From Chroogloeocystis siderophila 5.2 s.c.1 (GTDB lineage Bacteria > Cyanobacteriota > Cyanobacteriia > Cyanobacteriales > Chroococcidiopsidaceae), in assembly GCF_001904655.1 (NCBI RefSeq), contig NZ_MRCC01000010.1, positions 62,001 to 126,000 on the forward strand: a stretch of 64,000 nucleotides of DNA, read 5' to 3'. The notes beneath the pieces are model-generated. The model made no database searches, had not been told where the DNA came from, and worked only from the letters and a program-made list of their open reading frames with translations. A program made the translations under genes and the position numbers. Below are positions 54,761-64,000 of the stretch, one piece after another (position 1 is the first letter of the stretch; the number at the start of each line of letters is the position of its first letter).

Positions 54761-55466
54761 GCTTCTTATACGTACTTACTTTATGTGGTTAAGCTTGTCG
54801 ATTTTGGGCAAAGATCCTCATACACTACCTGTTGTGGTCAACAGCTAAGGGACAAGCACTGTAGAAGAAATTGTGCCCTTTTGATTGCATTGTTTGTACA
54901 ATAAACACAAAGGTATAAGCTTAAGCTCGGTAGCAGGGCTGCATCACTCTTGAAGCAACAAGGCTCTGATTTAGAGCTATGGTTGATATTGCCATAACAG
55001 CTTGAGGTCTCCGTTCAGTGGTTGGTTACTTACAACATCAATAGGCTTGAACATTCTAAGCCTGATCGCTAGTATTTGTTCTTAGGCATCAAGTTTTGGG
55101 TATTTCGTTTTGGTCTGTCGCATGACACTCCTTTCGTTAGGAAAGTGGGTCTTGACCCACAAAAGAAATCAATTTTCCTGATTTGCTGTATGCTTTTGAA
55201 GAGTGATGTATCAAAGTCGAACGAGTCTAACGATTAGACTCTGCCGCCATAAAGTCACACCTTAGCAGCAATTGCGTGCAACTTCAGTTAATCTTATCTT
55301 TAGATGAGCGCTCACTAAGGTATTTAAATGTCCAGACTCGTGAATAATGCGCAACTGCCTGAAAAATAAATTCATATTTGCTTCATTAAATATTATTATG
55401 GCGTTTTTCTGACAGCTTTTGCCAACTTCAACTGAAATGTGCTAGCTTTAGCCGTTGACATGAAAT
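54761..55466. promoter_or_regulatory. 706-bp upstream region of rpoB with two hairpins
   Basis: No gene was found between rpoB and tatD. Two perfect inverted repeats stand out: GTGGGTCTTGACCCAC (55145-55160; 7-bp arms) and GAGTCTAACGATTAGACTC (55223-55241; 7-bp arms, 5-base loop). They lie 385-480 bases upstream of the rpoB start, so they may be terminators of tatD (which ends at 55467 on the same strand), operators or leader structures. T runs expected of terminators are lacking. Confidence 0.4.
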
Positions 55467-56249
55467 CTAGACAGAAAGTCCAAATAACTTGCAAGCGTTT
55501 GTTGTTGTTTGCGTAGCTATCTCTTCTAAGGTCACGCCGCGTAAACTTGCTACGGCTTCAGCTACGTAACGGACAAACGCTGGTTCATTACGCTTTTGAC
55601 TTCTTTTAGGAACCGGAGATAAAAACGGGCAGTCAGTTTCGATTAACAGGCGATCACTCCAGACCATTTTTGCTGACTCTTGAATTTGCTTAGCATTTTT
55701 AAATGTGACTATACCACTGAAACTCACATACAATCCTAAATCGAGAAACCACTGTGTTTCCTCTGGGTTCCCCGTCCAGCAATGCATAACTCCTTTGATT
55801 TGACGACCCTGTTGCCGAAAATCTTGTAAGATATCGCGCATCACGTTTGCTGCGTCGCGGCAGTGGATAATTACAGGTAAGTCTAACTCGTCTGCGATCA
55901 TCAACTGTTGCGCTAACACTTCTTTTTGTTGTGCTTGGTTCTCTGCTTTGTAGAAATCTAGCCCAATTTCACCAATTGCCACAACTCGACGCTCTAAACG
56001 AGCGTAGGAGGCAATTTGAGAGGCTGTGTCTGCTGTCCACTTATCCACATCGAGGGGATGTAAGCCGACCGCAAAACTCAACTCAGGAATTTTTTCTGCT
56101 AGTAATTGAATACTAGCAAATTCTGCTGGTTCTACGCATGAGTGTACCAAATGCACCACGTCAGAAGCCTGCCAGCGCGCTCGCACGGCTGGCAAGTCTG
56201 GTTCAAACACATCAAAGTTGAGATGAACGTGAGAATCTATGAGTTGCAT
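55467..56249 (-). CDS. tatD: TatD-family metal-dependent deoxyribonuclease
   Basis: A 260-residue TIM-barrel hydrolase. Ligands: HxH in [12 protein letters not shown], Glu in [14 protein letters not shown], His in [10 protein letters not shown], His in [13 protein letters not shown] and Asp in [14 protein letters not shown]. TatD proteins are 3'-5' nucleases involved in DNA quality control; the exact substrate of cyanobacterial ones is untested. It lies 60 bases after rpsT and ahead of rpoB on the same strand, the usual cyanobacterial order rpsT-tatD-rpoB. Confidence 0.94.
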   Translation of the reverse strand: MQLIDSHVHLNFDVFEPDLPAVRARWQASDVVHLVHSCVEPAEFASIQLLAEKIPELSFAVGLHPLDVDKWTADTASQIASYARLERRVVAIGEIGLDFYKAENQAQQKEVLAQQLMIADELDLPVIIHCRDAANVMRDILQDFRQQGRQIKGVMHCWTGNPEETQWFLDLGLYVSFSGIVTFKNAKQIQESAKMVWSDRLLIETDCPFLSPVPKRSQKRNEPAFVRYVAEAVASLRGVTLEEIATQTTTNACKLFGLSV

Positions 56250-56309
56250 TTTTAAAGAGACTAGGGGGTGGGGGTTAGAGAAGAGAAACTTTCTACTGTT
56301 CCCGATCGC

Positions 56310-56615
56310 TTAGTTCCCTGTTGCTTCTGCTTGTTCGTGCTGTCTCAACCGTTTAACCAAACGCGATTTTTTTCTAGCTCCATTGTTGGGATGTAATACG
56401 CCACGTTTTACAGCTTTATCAATCTTGCTGTAAGCTGCTGCCATATGCGAAAGCACTTCCTGCTTTGCTTCTGGAGTAGGATTGGCAGCATAGATATCGA
56501 CAGCGGTTAAGTATTTTTTCATCAAAGTTCTCACCGCCGATTTGTAAGCTTTGTTACGGAGTCGGTTTCGTTCTGCAATTTTGATACGCTTGATAGCAGA
56601 TTTTGTATTCGCCAC
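56310..56615 (-). CDS. rpsT: 30S ribosomal protein S20
   Basis: A 101-residue basic protein that binds 16S rRNA early in 30S assembly. The text [68 protein letters not shown] is typical. The start is GTG at 56615 because the family begins MANxKSA; the longer in-frame form from ATG 56681 adds 22 hydrophobic residues unlike any S20. First gene of the rpsT-tatD-rpoBC1C2 cluster; divergent from hisD. Confidence 0.95.
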   Translation of the reverse strand: MANTKSAIKRIKIAERNRLRNKAYKSAVRTLMKKYLTAVDIYAANPTPEAKQEVLSHMAAAYSKIDKAVKRGVLHPNNGARKKSRLVKRLRQHEQAEATGN

Positions 56616-56825
56616 AGTTAAACCCAGGAAAACAATAAAGTTATAAAGACAAAATCCTAGATGTACTAATATAGCATTCAATTTAGCAATATTGCGATTA
56701 TCCGGAAAATCCAGGTTAAGCTAGAGAAACGAGTATAGCTTAGCTTTGCCTTCTAATTGGGGTTAAGCGATATAAATAATCTGTACTCGATTTGGTAATT
56801 CCTAGAAAGCCACAGTCCGAACTTC

Positions 56826-58166
56826 ATGCTGCGAATTATTACTCAGCAAGCCGAGGTACGAGCAGAGCTACAACGCATCTGCGATCGCACCCACGATGAC
56901 CAAGTGGTTCACAAAGAAGCGACGGTGCGGGAAGTGCTTCAAGCAGTGAAGCGCCAAGGCGACCGAGCCTTACTGCACTACACAGCAGAATTTGACCACC
57001 AAAACCTGAAACAAGAAGAGCTACGCGTTAGCGGTTCAGAATTAGATGCGGCTTATCAGCAAGTGTCGAAAGAACTGTTGGATGCGATTAAGCTTGCTTG
57101 TCGTCAAATCGAAGCATTTCACCGTCAACGAGTGCCCAAATCATGGGTTCATTTTGGCGATGATGATGTTGTCTTAGGCAAACGCTACACGCCTGTAGAC
57201 AGAGCAGGGTTATATGTGCCTGGTGGTAGAGCCGCATACCCAAGCACGGTGCTGATGAATGCGATTCCGGCAAAAGTCGCAGGAGTGCCACGGCGAGTTA
57301 TGGTGACACCACCAGGCGTAGGCAAATCAATTAATCCAGCAGTGTTGGTGGCAGCGCAAGAAGCTGGGATAGAAGAAATTTATCGCGTAGGAGGGGCGCA
57401 AGCGATCGCGGCATTAGCGTATGGCACAGAAACGATACCCAAGGTAAATATTATTACAGGACCAGGTAATATCTATGTCACGTTGGCAAAAAAACTCGTC
57501 TATGGAACTGTCGGGATTGACTCGCTAGCCGGACCTTCTGAGGTACTGGTAATTGCAGACGAAACCGCGAACGCAACTTATGTCGCCGCTGACTTGTTAG
57601 CACAAGCCGAACACGATCCACTCGCTGCGGCGATATTGTTGACGACGGATGCGGAATTAGCAAAAAAAGTACAAGCTGAAGTCGAGCGACAATTAGAAAA
57701 TCATCCACGCCGAACTTTAACCGAAAAAGCGATCGCGCATTATGGCTTAATTGTGATTGTCGATTCGCTAGAGCAAGCTGCGGAACTGTCAAATGAGTTT
57801 GCGCCAGAACATTTAGAACTTGAAATCGCAGAACCTTGGGAGTTGCTAGAAAAAATTCGTCATGCTGGGGCGATTTTCTTAGGTTCCTCTACACCAGAAG
57901 CTGTAGGAGACTATTTAGCAGGACCAAACCACACGTTACCAACTTCAGGAGCCGCACGTTATGCGTCAGCTTTAGGTGTGGAGACTTTCTTAAAACACTC
58001 TAGCCTCATTCAGTATTCACCGATCGCGCTGCAAAAAGTTGCAGGAATAATCGAAGTCCTCGCAAAAGCTGAAGGATTGCCATCTCATGCTGCATCGATA
58101 CGCTTAAGGACGCAGCCCAAAAGTGATACTTGGGGAATGGAAGATGGAGAAAAGCCAAAGTCTTAA
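56826..58166 (+). CDS. hisD: Histidinol dehydrogenase
   Basis: A 446-residue NAD+-dependent, zinc enzyme that oxidises histidinol to histidine, the last two steps of the pathway. Typical stretches: VPGGRAAYPSTVLMNAIPAK, GGAQAIAALAYGTETIPKVN, ITGPGNIYVTLAKK, IDSLAGPSEVLVIADETANA, DLLAQAEHDPLAAAIL (Zn and catalytic His/Glu/Asp), NEFAPEHLELEI and GPNHTLPTSGAARYASALGV. hisF is also in the window, 40 kb away; his genes are dispersed in cyanobacteria. The universal-stress gene follows 29 bases later. Confidence 0.97.
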   Translation: MLRIITQQAEVRAELQRICDRTHDDQVVHKEATVREVLQAVKRQGDRALLHYTAEFDHQNLKQEELRVSGSELDAAYQQVSKELLDAIKLACRQIEAFHRQRVPKSWVHFGDDDVVLGKRYTPVDRAGLYVPGGRAAYPSTVLMNAIPAKVAGVPRRVMVTPPGVGKSINPAVLVAAQEAGIEEIYRVGGAQAIAALAYGTETIPKVNIITGPGNIYVTLAKKLVYGTVGIDSLAGPSEVLVIADETANATYVAADLLAQAEHDPLAAAILLTTDAELAKKVQAEVERQLENHPRRTLTEKAIAHYGLIVIVDSLEQAAELSNEFAPEHLELEIAEPWELLEKIRHAGAIFLGSSTPEAVGDYLAGPNHTLPTSGAARYASALGVETFLKHSSLIQYSPIALQKVAGIIEVLAKAEGLPSHAASIRLRTQPKSDTWGMEDGEKPKS

Positions 58167-58195
58167 CCTCAGCGCAGCACAAAGGAGATGAGCCT

Positions 58196-58624
58196 GTGTT
58201 AAAAACAATTGTGGTCGCTCTTGATGGTTCAGACCTTTCAGAACAAGTCATTCAAACTGTACAAGAACTGCAACTGCAACCTGATAGCCAAATTATCCTT
58301 TGTCACGTGATTCCGCCACCAGTATCTGACCTCGACATGGCGGCTGACTTACCTCACGCCTATGCAGCGGAAATACCCTACCGAAACATAGAAAAGCAGA
58401 TCGCAGCCTATCGAGATAAGTTACCTGGAGAAAGTCAAGTTGAGATTGTCAGCGGCGATCCGGCGGAAGAGATTGTACGGATTGCGAATATTTACCAAGC
58501 TGATTTAATTGCGATCGGCAGTCGCGGTTTACAAGGTGTGAAGCGAATTATTCAAGGCTCAGTAAGTAGTCAAGTTGTCGAAAGCGCGCATTGTTCAGTG
58601 CTAGTGGTCAAGCCAACAACCTAG
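58196..58624 (+). CDS. Universal stress protein (UspA family, ATP-binding type)
   Basis: A 142-residue USP-fold protein. The start is GTG 58196 with AAAGGAG at 58181-58187; it reads VLKTIVVALDGSDLSEQVIQ. ATP-binding text: VALDGS at the front and GSRGLQGVKRIIQGSVSSQV (the G-2x-G-9x-G(S/T) motif) near the end, so it belongs to the nucleotide-binding group rather than the UspA group. It follows hisD in the same direction, with a gap of 29 bases, and may be co-transcribed. Role: stress-related signalling, not defined. Confidence 0.92.
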   Translation: MLKTIVVALDGSDLSEQVIQTVQELQLQPDSQIILCHVIPPPVSDLDMAADLPHAYAAEIPYRNIEKQIAAYRDKLPGESQVEIVSGDPAEEIVRIANIYQADLIAIGSRGLQGVKRIIQGSVSSQVVESAHCSVLVVKPTT

Positions 58625-58787
58625 AAAATACTACACTGCGAAATCTCAAGACCAGAGATTCTACATAGAATGCAAGTGCGAATAAATTCGCTACTAGACA
58701 AACCCTGTCCACCGCTACGCTAACAAAACTTAAAACTCAAAACTTGCTTTGAATAGCCCCAAAGCAAAGTCAAAAAGCATTTGCGAT

Positions 58788-59171
58788 TCATGCTTTAGTT
58801 GCTAAAAACTGGCGTAGACTGAGTAGGCTCATAGTTTGTGCCAAATTGAGCGGTAAAACTGATACGCCTGCTAAAGACGACTGTACCCAACCTTCGCCCC
58901 AGTACCATTCGTGATATCCATCAACGCCTTGACTGAGTAAAAAGCGCAAACAAACAGGTGTCGCGACTTCTACTTGATGGCGAATGGCAATTGGTCCTGT
59001 CCAACTTGTGAAAGTCAGTCCTGAATGTAGCTGTTCGGGCATTCCTTGTGCTAGGCGCTGGAACCAAAGCCATTTTCGTAGTTGTTCTGGACGCAGTAAA
59101 CTGTCGCGAATTGCACTCGCTGACGCTTCTACTTCTATTCGCAGTTGGCTTTGTTGAAAAGTACCTAGCAT
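58788..59171 (-). CDS. Conserved SRPBCC-like cyanobacterial protein
   Basis: A 127-residue protein with the look of a START/SRPBCC lipid-cavity fold: an N-terminal strand (QLRIEVEASASAIRDSLLRP), an EQLRKW helix, SGLTFTSWTGPIAIRHQVEV, and a long C-terminal helix (LNLAQTMSLLSLRQFLATKA). No catalytic residues can be named. It lies between the USP gene (convergent) and hslO (divergent). Function unknown; the fold assignment is tentative. Confidence 0.6.
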   Translation of the reverse strand: MLGTFQQSQLRIEVEASASAIRDSLLRPEQLRKWLWFQRLAQGMPEQLHSGLTFTSWTGPIAIRHQVEVATPVCLRFLLSQGVDGYHEWYWGEGWVQSSLAGVSVLPLNLAQTMSLLSLRQFLATKA

Positions 59172-59322
59172 GATAATTGTTGCGATCGCCCAATATTCTA
59201 TTTTTAGTATGACTGAACTGAGGAGCAGTTAGAGTTACTTTCCTCTTCAGTTTCCTCAAGTCGTTCGCTTTATCTCCACCTTAGAATAAAAAAGGAAGCA
59301 TATGTAAAGAAATGTAAGGGTT

Positions 59323-60228
59323 ATGGCAGATCAGTTAATTCGTGCCACAGCAGCTGAGGGCGGAATTCGGGCAGTGGGAGTCATTACCACTCGCCTCACA
59401 GAAGAAGCAAGACAGCGGCATCAGCTTTCGTACGTAGCCACAGCAGCTTTGGGACGTACTATGTCAGCCGGACTGCTTCTGGCATCAAATATGAAACGTA
59501 CCGAATCGCGAGTCAATATTCGGATTAAGGGCAATGGTCCACTCGATGGAATTCTTGTCGATGCAGGGTTAGACGGTACGGTACGCGGTTATGTGGATAA
59601 TCCTACTGTAGAACTACCGCCCAATTCCCGTGGAAAACTAGATGTAGGTGGTGCGGTTGGAAATGATGGCTATTTGTATGTTGTGCGCGATGTCGGCTAT
59701 GGGTATCCTTACACCAGTACTGTAGAACTAGTTTCTGGTGAAATTGGTGATGACATTACTCACTACCTGGTCACTTCTGAACAGACACCATCAGCATTGG
59801 TTCTTGGTGTATTTGTAGGAAGTGAAGGCGTACAAGCCGCAGGAGGTCTGCTGATACAAGTCTTACCAAAAGCCGCAAGAGACGAAGCACTCATTCAAAC
59901 TTTAGAATCTCGTGTTGCCGCCTTGTCAGGGTTTACACCGCTATTACAGGCTGGAAAAACTTTACCCGAAATCTTAGGGGAATTACTCGGAGATATGGGC
60001 TTAGAAATTTTACCAGAAACGCAGTTGGTACGTTTCCATTGTGGTTGTACATTTGATCGGATGTTAGGAGCATTAAAAATGCTCGGTGAAGCTGAACTAC
60101 AAGACATGATTGAAAAAGACGACGGCGCTGAAGCAACGTGTTATTTCTGTGGAACAGTTTACCAAGCAAGCAGTGCCGAGTTGAACCAGTTAATTGCAGA
60201 TTTGCAGTCTGAAGCTTCAGCTAAATAA
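59323..60228 (+). CDS. hslO: Hsp33 redox-activated chaperonin
   Basis: A 301-residue chaperone that becomes active when oxidants release its zinc. The zinc site is complete: FHCGC near residue 238 and ATCYFCG near 272 (CxC then CxxC). Earlier family text: MADQLIRATAAEGGIRAVGV, RIKGNGPLDGILVDAGLDGT, VRGYVDNPTVELP and YTSTVELVSGEIGDDITHYL. Length is normal. The ATG follows a weak leader, and a divergent SRPBCC-like gene lies 150 bases upstream. Confidence 0.96.
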   Translation: MADQLIRATAAEGGIRAVGVITTRLTEEARQRHQLSYVATAALGRTMSAGLLLASNMKRTESRVNIRIKGNGPLDGILVDAGLDGTVRGYVDNPTVELPPNSRGKLDVGGAVGNDGYLYVVRDVGYGYPYTSTVELVSGEIGDDITHYLVTSEQTPSALVLGVFVGSEGVQAAGGLLIQVLPKAARDEALIQTLESRVAALSGFTPLLQAGKTLPEILGELLGDMGLEILPETQLVRFHCGCTFDRMLGALKMLGEAELQDMIEKDDGAEATCYFCGTVYQASSAELNQLIADLQSEASAK

Positions 60229-60403
60229 GACAGAGGTGCAAGGGTGCAGGGGAGAAGATTTAGTCTAGGCTTGTGAATTGTTGAAGATTTTAGAAACGCT
60301 TTTAGTGCTAAAATACACGTCTTTACACATAACAAAGTGGGTTGACAAACAAGGCTAATTATAAACAGAATCAAAGCCAGGTAAAGACATTTGGGTGTAA
60401 GCA

Positions 60404-62425
60404 ATGAGAGAGCAAGGTATTCCCGATGATTGGTCTATTGGCAAGGCTTCTAGCCGCGAAGATAGCAGCCAGTCTTTACCTCCCGTTGCAGGAATTGGCG
60501 CTCCTAAAGTAGGACAGCATACAGCTAATGAGGGCAGCAACACTCCAGGATCCTCGCAGCCAAAATCCCCAAAAAGATTATCGCCGAAGCGAAAAGTACG
60601 AGGCTGGTCGAAAAATTGGGTCTTCTGGGTGGGGTCAGGAGGCTTAGTTACAAGTGGAGTGAGTATTATCGCGCTAGCAATGCTACTGAAATCACCAGCA
60701 GCGCCAAATTGTCCGGCAATTTTTTGGCCTTTAGCTTCAGCCTCGGCGCGATTACAGTGCGCGCAGGTAGCCGCAAATAAGCAAACGGTGAAAGACTTGT
60801 TGCAGGCGATCGCGCTTGTTGAAGCTTTACCCGATGACCACCCACTGCGCCCAGAAATCAATCGTTTACTCGAACAATGGTCACTAGACATTTTGGCTTT
60901 AGCCGAGCAAGACTTTCAAGCAGGAAGATTAGAACAAGCGATCGCTACTGCGCAGCAAATTTCTAGAGATGTACCTGCGTATCAAAACGTAGAAAGTACA
61001 ATTGCCAATTGGCGATCAATCTGGTCAAAAGCAGAAGGCATATACGCAGAAGTAGAAGACAACTTACGCAATCGCAATTGGCATCAAGCATTTATGGCAA
61101 CGGTACAGTTACTGAGTGTCGGTAACGAATACTGGGCAACAACGAAATACGCAGAACTCAATCAAAAAATTGAAATTGCCCGTGAAGATGCGAGCAAGTT
61201 GGCAAAAGCTGAAAGTTTGGCAAAAAGAGGCGGTGCAGACAACTTAGTCGAAGCTATTAAAATCGCCGAAGCAATCGGAGTTAGTAGTTATATGTATCAA
61301 GAAGCGCGGGTACTGATTCCCGATTTGGGACAACAAATGATGGATCTCGCGCAAGCAGCCTTGGAACGTCGCGATGCTGATACAGCGATTGATATTGCTA
61401 ATCGCATTCCAGTAAGTACGGGCTTGCGTGCGGAAGCACAAGATTTTACAACTTTAGCATCAGCCCAGCAAATTGCGTGGATTGGGCAAATTCCAGACAT
61501 CGAAACCGCGATCGCCACCGCACAGAAGATTGCTAATGATCGACCACTCTATAGCAAGGCGCAAGAATTAATCGCGCAGTGGCAGCTGGAAATTGAAGCC
61601 GTAGCGCGTCTTGATCGGGCGCGACAACTCGCTCAAGGTGGTACTATCGGAGATTTAACCGCAGCAATTACCGAAGCACAATTAATTTCAGATACCAACC
61701 CTCGTGCTGCCGAAGTCCAAACCGAGATCAATCGCTGGCGGCGACAAGTCGAGACGATTGAGGATAGACCACTCCTTAACCGTGCAGAAGATTTAGCCGC
61801 AGGAGGAGATATCGCTTCATTGCAAGCCGCAATTAACGAGGCAAGTCAAATTCGTAGCGGACGTGCGTTGTATCGCGAGGCGCAAAGTCGAATTCGCAAT
61901 TGGACAAATCGAATTCAGCGAACTGAAGATCAGCCGATTCTTGATGAGGCAAGATTTCTTGCAAGTAGCGGCAATCTGCCGGCGGCGATCGCTGCTGCGC
62001 AAAGAATCGCGCCAGGTAGGGCGCTTTCCGGAGAAGCCCAAGCCGCAATCAACGATTGGCAAGGACAAATTCGCGCGCGACAAAACTGGCAAGAAGCACG
62101 CACGACAGCGCTACAAGGTACGCCAGAGGCATTGGCACAAGCAATTCGGCTGGCTAATCGCGTCCCGCGAACTAGCCCATTGCGTGCAAATGTCAATCCT
62201 GCGATCGCGCAATGGAGTCAGCAGTTATTTAATCTAGCGTTGAGTCGCGGTCAGTATGATATTCCTGGTGGAATTGCGATCGCCAGAAGAATTCCCCCTG
62301 GAACCGATGCGTATCGCGCTGCGCAACAACAAATTATTGCCTGGGAAAAATTTTTAAATCCTGAACCTGTCGTAGTACCAACAATAACACCAACACCAAC
62401 ATCAACTCCGCAACTGCCGCAATAG
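60404..62425 (+). CDS. Large membrane-anchored alpha-helical repeat protein (function unknown)
   Basis: A 673-residue protein. Residues 1-68 are a polar, Ser/Pro/Lys-rich cytoplasmic tail. Residues about 72-94 form one membrane helix (WVFWVGSGGLVTSGVSIIAL). The rest is a chain of degenerate 55-65-residue helical repeats, with recurring text such as AIATAQQISRDVPAYQ, AIDIANRIPVSTGLRAEAQD, AIATAQKIANDRPLYSKAQE and AIAAAQRIAPGRALSGEAQA, each ending at a Trp-containing helix (IxxWxxxIE). It ends with a Pro/Thr-rich tail. Similar cyanobacterial proteins are sometimes called chromosome-segregation ATPase, but no Walker motif is present. An outward- or lumen-facing scaffold is the best guess. Confidence 0.85.
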   Translation: MREQGIPDDWSIGKASSREDSSQSLPPVAGIGAPKVGQHTANEGSNTPGSSQPKSPKRLSPKRKVRGWSKNWVFWVGSGGLVTSGVSIIALAMLLKSPAAPNCPAIFWPLASASARLQCAQVAANKQTVKDLLQAIALVEALPDDHPLRPEINRLLEQWSLDILALAEQDFQAGRLEQAIATAQQISRDVPAYQNVESTIANWRSIWSKAEGIYAEVEDNLRNRNWHQAFMATVQLLSVGNEYWATTKYAELNQKIEIAREDASKLAKAESLAKRGGADNLVEAIKIAEAIGVSSYMYQEARVLIPDLGQQMMDLAQAALERRDADTAIDIANRIPVSTGLRAEAQDFTTLASAQQIAWIGQIPDIETAIATAQKIANDRPLYSKAQELIAQWQLEIEAVARLDRARQLAQGGTIGDLTAAITEAQLISDTNPRAAEVQTEINRWRRQVETIEDRPLLNRAEDLAAGGDIASLQAAINEASQIRSGRALYREAQSRIRNWTNRIQRTEDQPILDEARFLASSGNLPAAIAAAQRIAPGRALSGEAQAAINDWQGQIRARQNWQEARTTALQGTPEALAQAIRLANRVPRTSPLRANVNPAIAQWSQQLFNLALSRGQYDIPGGIAIARRIPPGTDAYRAAQQQIIAWEKFLNPEPVVVPTITPTPTSTPQLPQ

Positions 62426-62529
62426 GTTAGATACTCTGCTTAGAGTAGTTGCCCTTCTTAAGTTGCATGAATTAAGATTCACAAAGTCGCCTTATGGCTA
62501 CGGCATAACCTCAAAATTGACATATTGGC

Positions 62530-64000
62530 ATGAGAAGCCTTGGTCCACTTGTTGCACCGGAGCAAAAAGCGAGTAAACAGTTACCGACACTACGGCGTTT
62601 TTTAGGGTATGTGCAACCCTATCGTAAAGAAGTCCCTATTGCCCTCAGCTTAGTCGCAATTGGTGCAGCTTCGCAATCGCTTGGTCCTTTTTTGGTTGGT
62701 TGGTCAATTGATAATTTAATTGCCCAAGATAACTTGCAAGGCTTACTTTTGATGCTTGTATTACTTGTGGGTGTTTACGTTGGCGGAATTATGGCAATCC
62801 GCGCCCAAATTATCCGTGTCGGCTGGATCGTTCAACGCCTACTCGCGCAATTACGTAAAGATATTTTTACAAAAGTTCAAAGTTTACCGATCAGTTTCTT
62901 CGATCAAAGTGAAGCTGGAGATTTAATGAGCCGCTTGCTCAACGATGTCAGTGTCGTAAATCAGGCGTTTGGACAAACGATCGCCCAAATGTTGGGTAAC
63001 TTATTCAGCTTGGTAGGAATTGTCATTGCGATGTTCCTCATTAACCTGCGACTAGGGATAGTGAGTAACTTGGTTGTCCCATTGATGCTTGTCACCACCG
63101 GCTTATTTTCGCGCTGGGCGAGGAAACGATTTCGCGTGACACGACAGACAATTGGGGAACTTTCGACTAAAATCGAGGAAGATATTAGTAGCGTGCGCGA
63201 AGCTCAAGCCTTTAATCGCGTGCGGCTAAATATTGCAGAATTTAAAGCTTTGAATGCGGCAAACCGCGACGCTAACATCGATGCAGTCGCAATTACCGCT
63301 GCTTTTTTACCATCCATTGACTTTCTCAATACACTAGCAACTGCTGGAGTTCTCGCTTATGGCGGCTATTTAGCGGTGACAGGAGCAGCAACAGTTGGAA
63401 CTGTAACGGCATTTTTACTTTACGTACAGCAGTTTTTTCGTCCAATTCAGATTTTGAGTCAGTTTTATACGCAAGCTCAATCAGCGTTAGCCGCAGTTGA
63501 GCGCATTTTCCTGTTACTCGACGAACCTGCTCAACTTAATGATGCACCCGATGCGATCGCAATGCCACCTATTCGCGGAGAGGTGACATTCGAGCGAGTT
63601 TCCTTTGGTTACAAACCCAATCAGCTTGTCCTCAAAGACGTGAGCCTTCGTGCGAAACCAGGACAAACAATCGCATTAGTTGGACCTACAGGAGCAGGAA
63701 AAAGTACTATTATTAACTTAATTCTGCGATACTATGATGTCACGAGTGGAGCCATTAAAATTGATGGCATTGATATCCGTAAAGTAACGCAGGCAAGCTT
63801 ACGGAAACAAATTGGATTCGTTTTGCAAGACAATATCTTATTTAGTGGCACAGTTGCCGAAAACATTGCTTTTGGTCGTCCTGATGCTACACAAGCCGAA
63901 ATTGAAGCAGCGGCGCAAGTCGCTAACGTTCATGAGTTTATTACCAGTTTGCCCCAGGGATACGCAACGCTATTAGGGGCAAAAGGTGCAAACCTTAGCA
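62530..64000 (+). CDS. ABC exporter half-transporter (MsbA/lipid-A-exporter-like), 3' end outside window
   Basis: The first 490 residues of a fused membrane-plus-ATPase ABC exporter; the frame is open to the last base. ATG 62530 begins MRSLGPLVAPEQKASKQLPT. Six helices of an ABC type 1 membrane domain follow, with SLPISFFDQSEAGDLMSRLL (coupling-helix region) and LPSIDFLNTLATAGVLAYGG. The ATPase begins about residue 355: VTFERVSFGYKPNQLVLKDV, Walker A LVGPTGAGKSTIINL, Q-loop FVLQDNILFSGTVAENIAFG. The signature and Walker B lie beyond the window. Typical substrates are lipids, drugs or peptides. Confidence 0.93.
   Translation, partial: MRSLGPLVAPEQKASKQLPTLRRFLGYVQPYRKEVPIALSLVAIGAASQSLGPFLVGWSIDNLIAQDNLQGLLLMLVLLVGVYVGGIMAIRAQIIRVGWIVQRLLAQLRKDIFTKVQSLPISFFDQSEAGDLMSRLLNDVSVVNQAFGQTIAQMLGNLFSLVGIVIAMFLINLRLGIVSNLVVPLMLVTTGLFSRWARKRFRVTRQTIGELSTKIEEDISSVREAQAFNRVRLNIAEFKALNAANRDANIDAVAITAAFLPSIDFLNTLATAGVLAYGGYLAVTGAATVGTVTAFLLYVQQFFRPIQILSQFYTQAQSALAAVERIFLLLDEPAQLNDAPDAIAMPPIRGEVTFERVSFGYKPNQLVLKDVSLRAKPGQTIALVGPTGAGKSTIINLILRYYDVTSGAIKIDGIDIRKVTQASLRKQIGFVLQDNILFSGTVAENIAFGRPDATQAEIEAAAQVANVHEFITSLPQGYATLLGAKGANLS

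Noticed and set aside
1-64000. Frequent GCGATCGC palindromes as operators
   Set aside because: HIP1 octamers are abundant throughout many cyanobacterial genomes, in and between genes, so single copies carry no regulatory meaning.

Overview
The window is a 64-kb piece of a cyanobacterial chromosome. Evidence: the RNA polymerase beta-prime subunit is split into rpoC1 (gamma) and rpoC2 in the order rpoB-rpoC1-rpoC2; the plastid-type ribosomal protein PSRP-3/Ycf65 is present; the palindrome GCGATCGC (HIP1) is scattered throughout; and CoaR/CoaT is a cobalt system known from Synechocystis. Intergenic GGTAAT-type short repeats and gene content suggest a Chroococcidiopsis/Gloeocapsopsis-like lineage, but that placement is a guess.

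Layout. 0-6 kb: a decayed SDR gene, an AI-2E family membrane protein, then a cobalt-efflux locus (coaT on minus, coaR on plus) whose two halves are separated by a HigB/HigA-like toxin-antitoxin pair. 6.4-10.5 kb: one giant secreted protein (beta-propeller repeats, RTX block, terminal domain, subtilisin-type protease, second RTX block, second terminal domain). 10.6-11.8 kb: a wrecked nhaC antiporter gene. 12-18.2 kb: housekeeping genes (PSRP-3, HAD hydrolase, glycosyltransferase, TPR protein, ruvB, hisF, tRNA-Ala).

18.3-40.6 kb is the accessory centrepiece: about 22 kb devoted to uptake and breakdown of an unidentified N-heterocycle or cyclic ureide. A left minus-strand operon (27.5 to 18.4 kb) encodes an Asp/Glu-racemase/arylmalonate-decarboxylase-fold enzyme, a hydantoinase/dihydropyrimidinase, an amidase, an amidohydrolase/deaminase, a complete NMT1/Ssu-type ABC importer and a DUF1980-like protein. 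A right minus-strand operon (37.6 to 28.9 kb) encodes a Pot-type ABC importer with one ATPase, two permeases and four intact substrate-binding proteins plus a gutted fifth, together with a 5-hydroxyisourate-hydrolase-like protein and a flavin reductase. Divergent from it lie one more paralogous binding protein and a second amidohydrolase. Between the operons is a GntR/FCD regulator fused in frame to an IS1/InsA-like zinc ribbon plus HTH. The same bipartite motif (TGTATACA followed by AGCATGATG) lies in both divergent promoter regions, so the whole island looks like one regulon.

40.6-45.3 kb: a frameshifted GPP34 gene, a MITE-like element with 13-bp terminal inverted repeats, two proteins of unknown function and a membrane-anchored GH5-CBM2 glucanase. 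45.4-64 kb: conserved core (rpoC2, rpoC1, rpoB, tatD, rpsT, hisD, a universal stress protein, an SRPBCC-like protein, hslO, a repeat-rich membrane protein and the start of an ABC exporter running off the end). All functions are inferred from reading the sequence; no database search was run.
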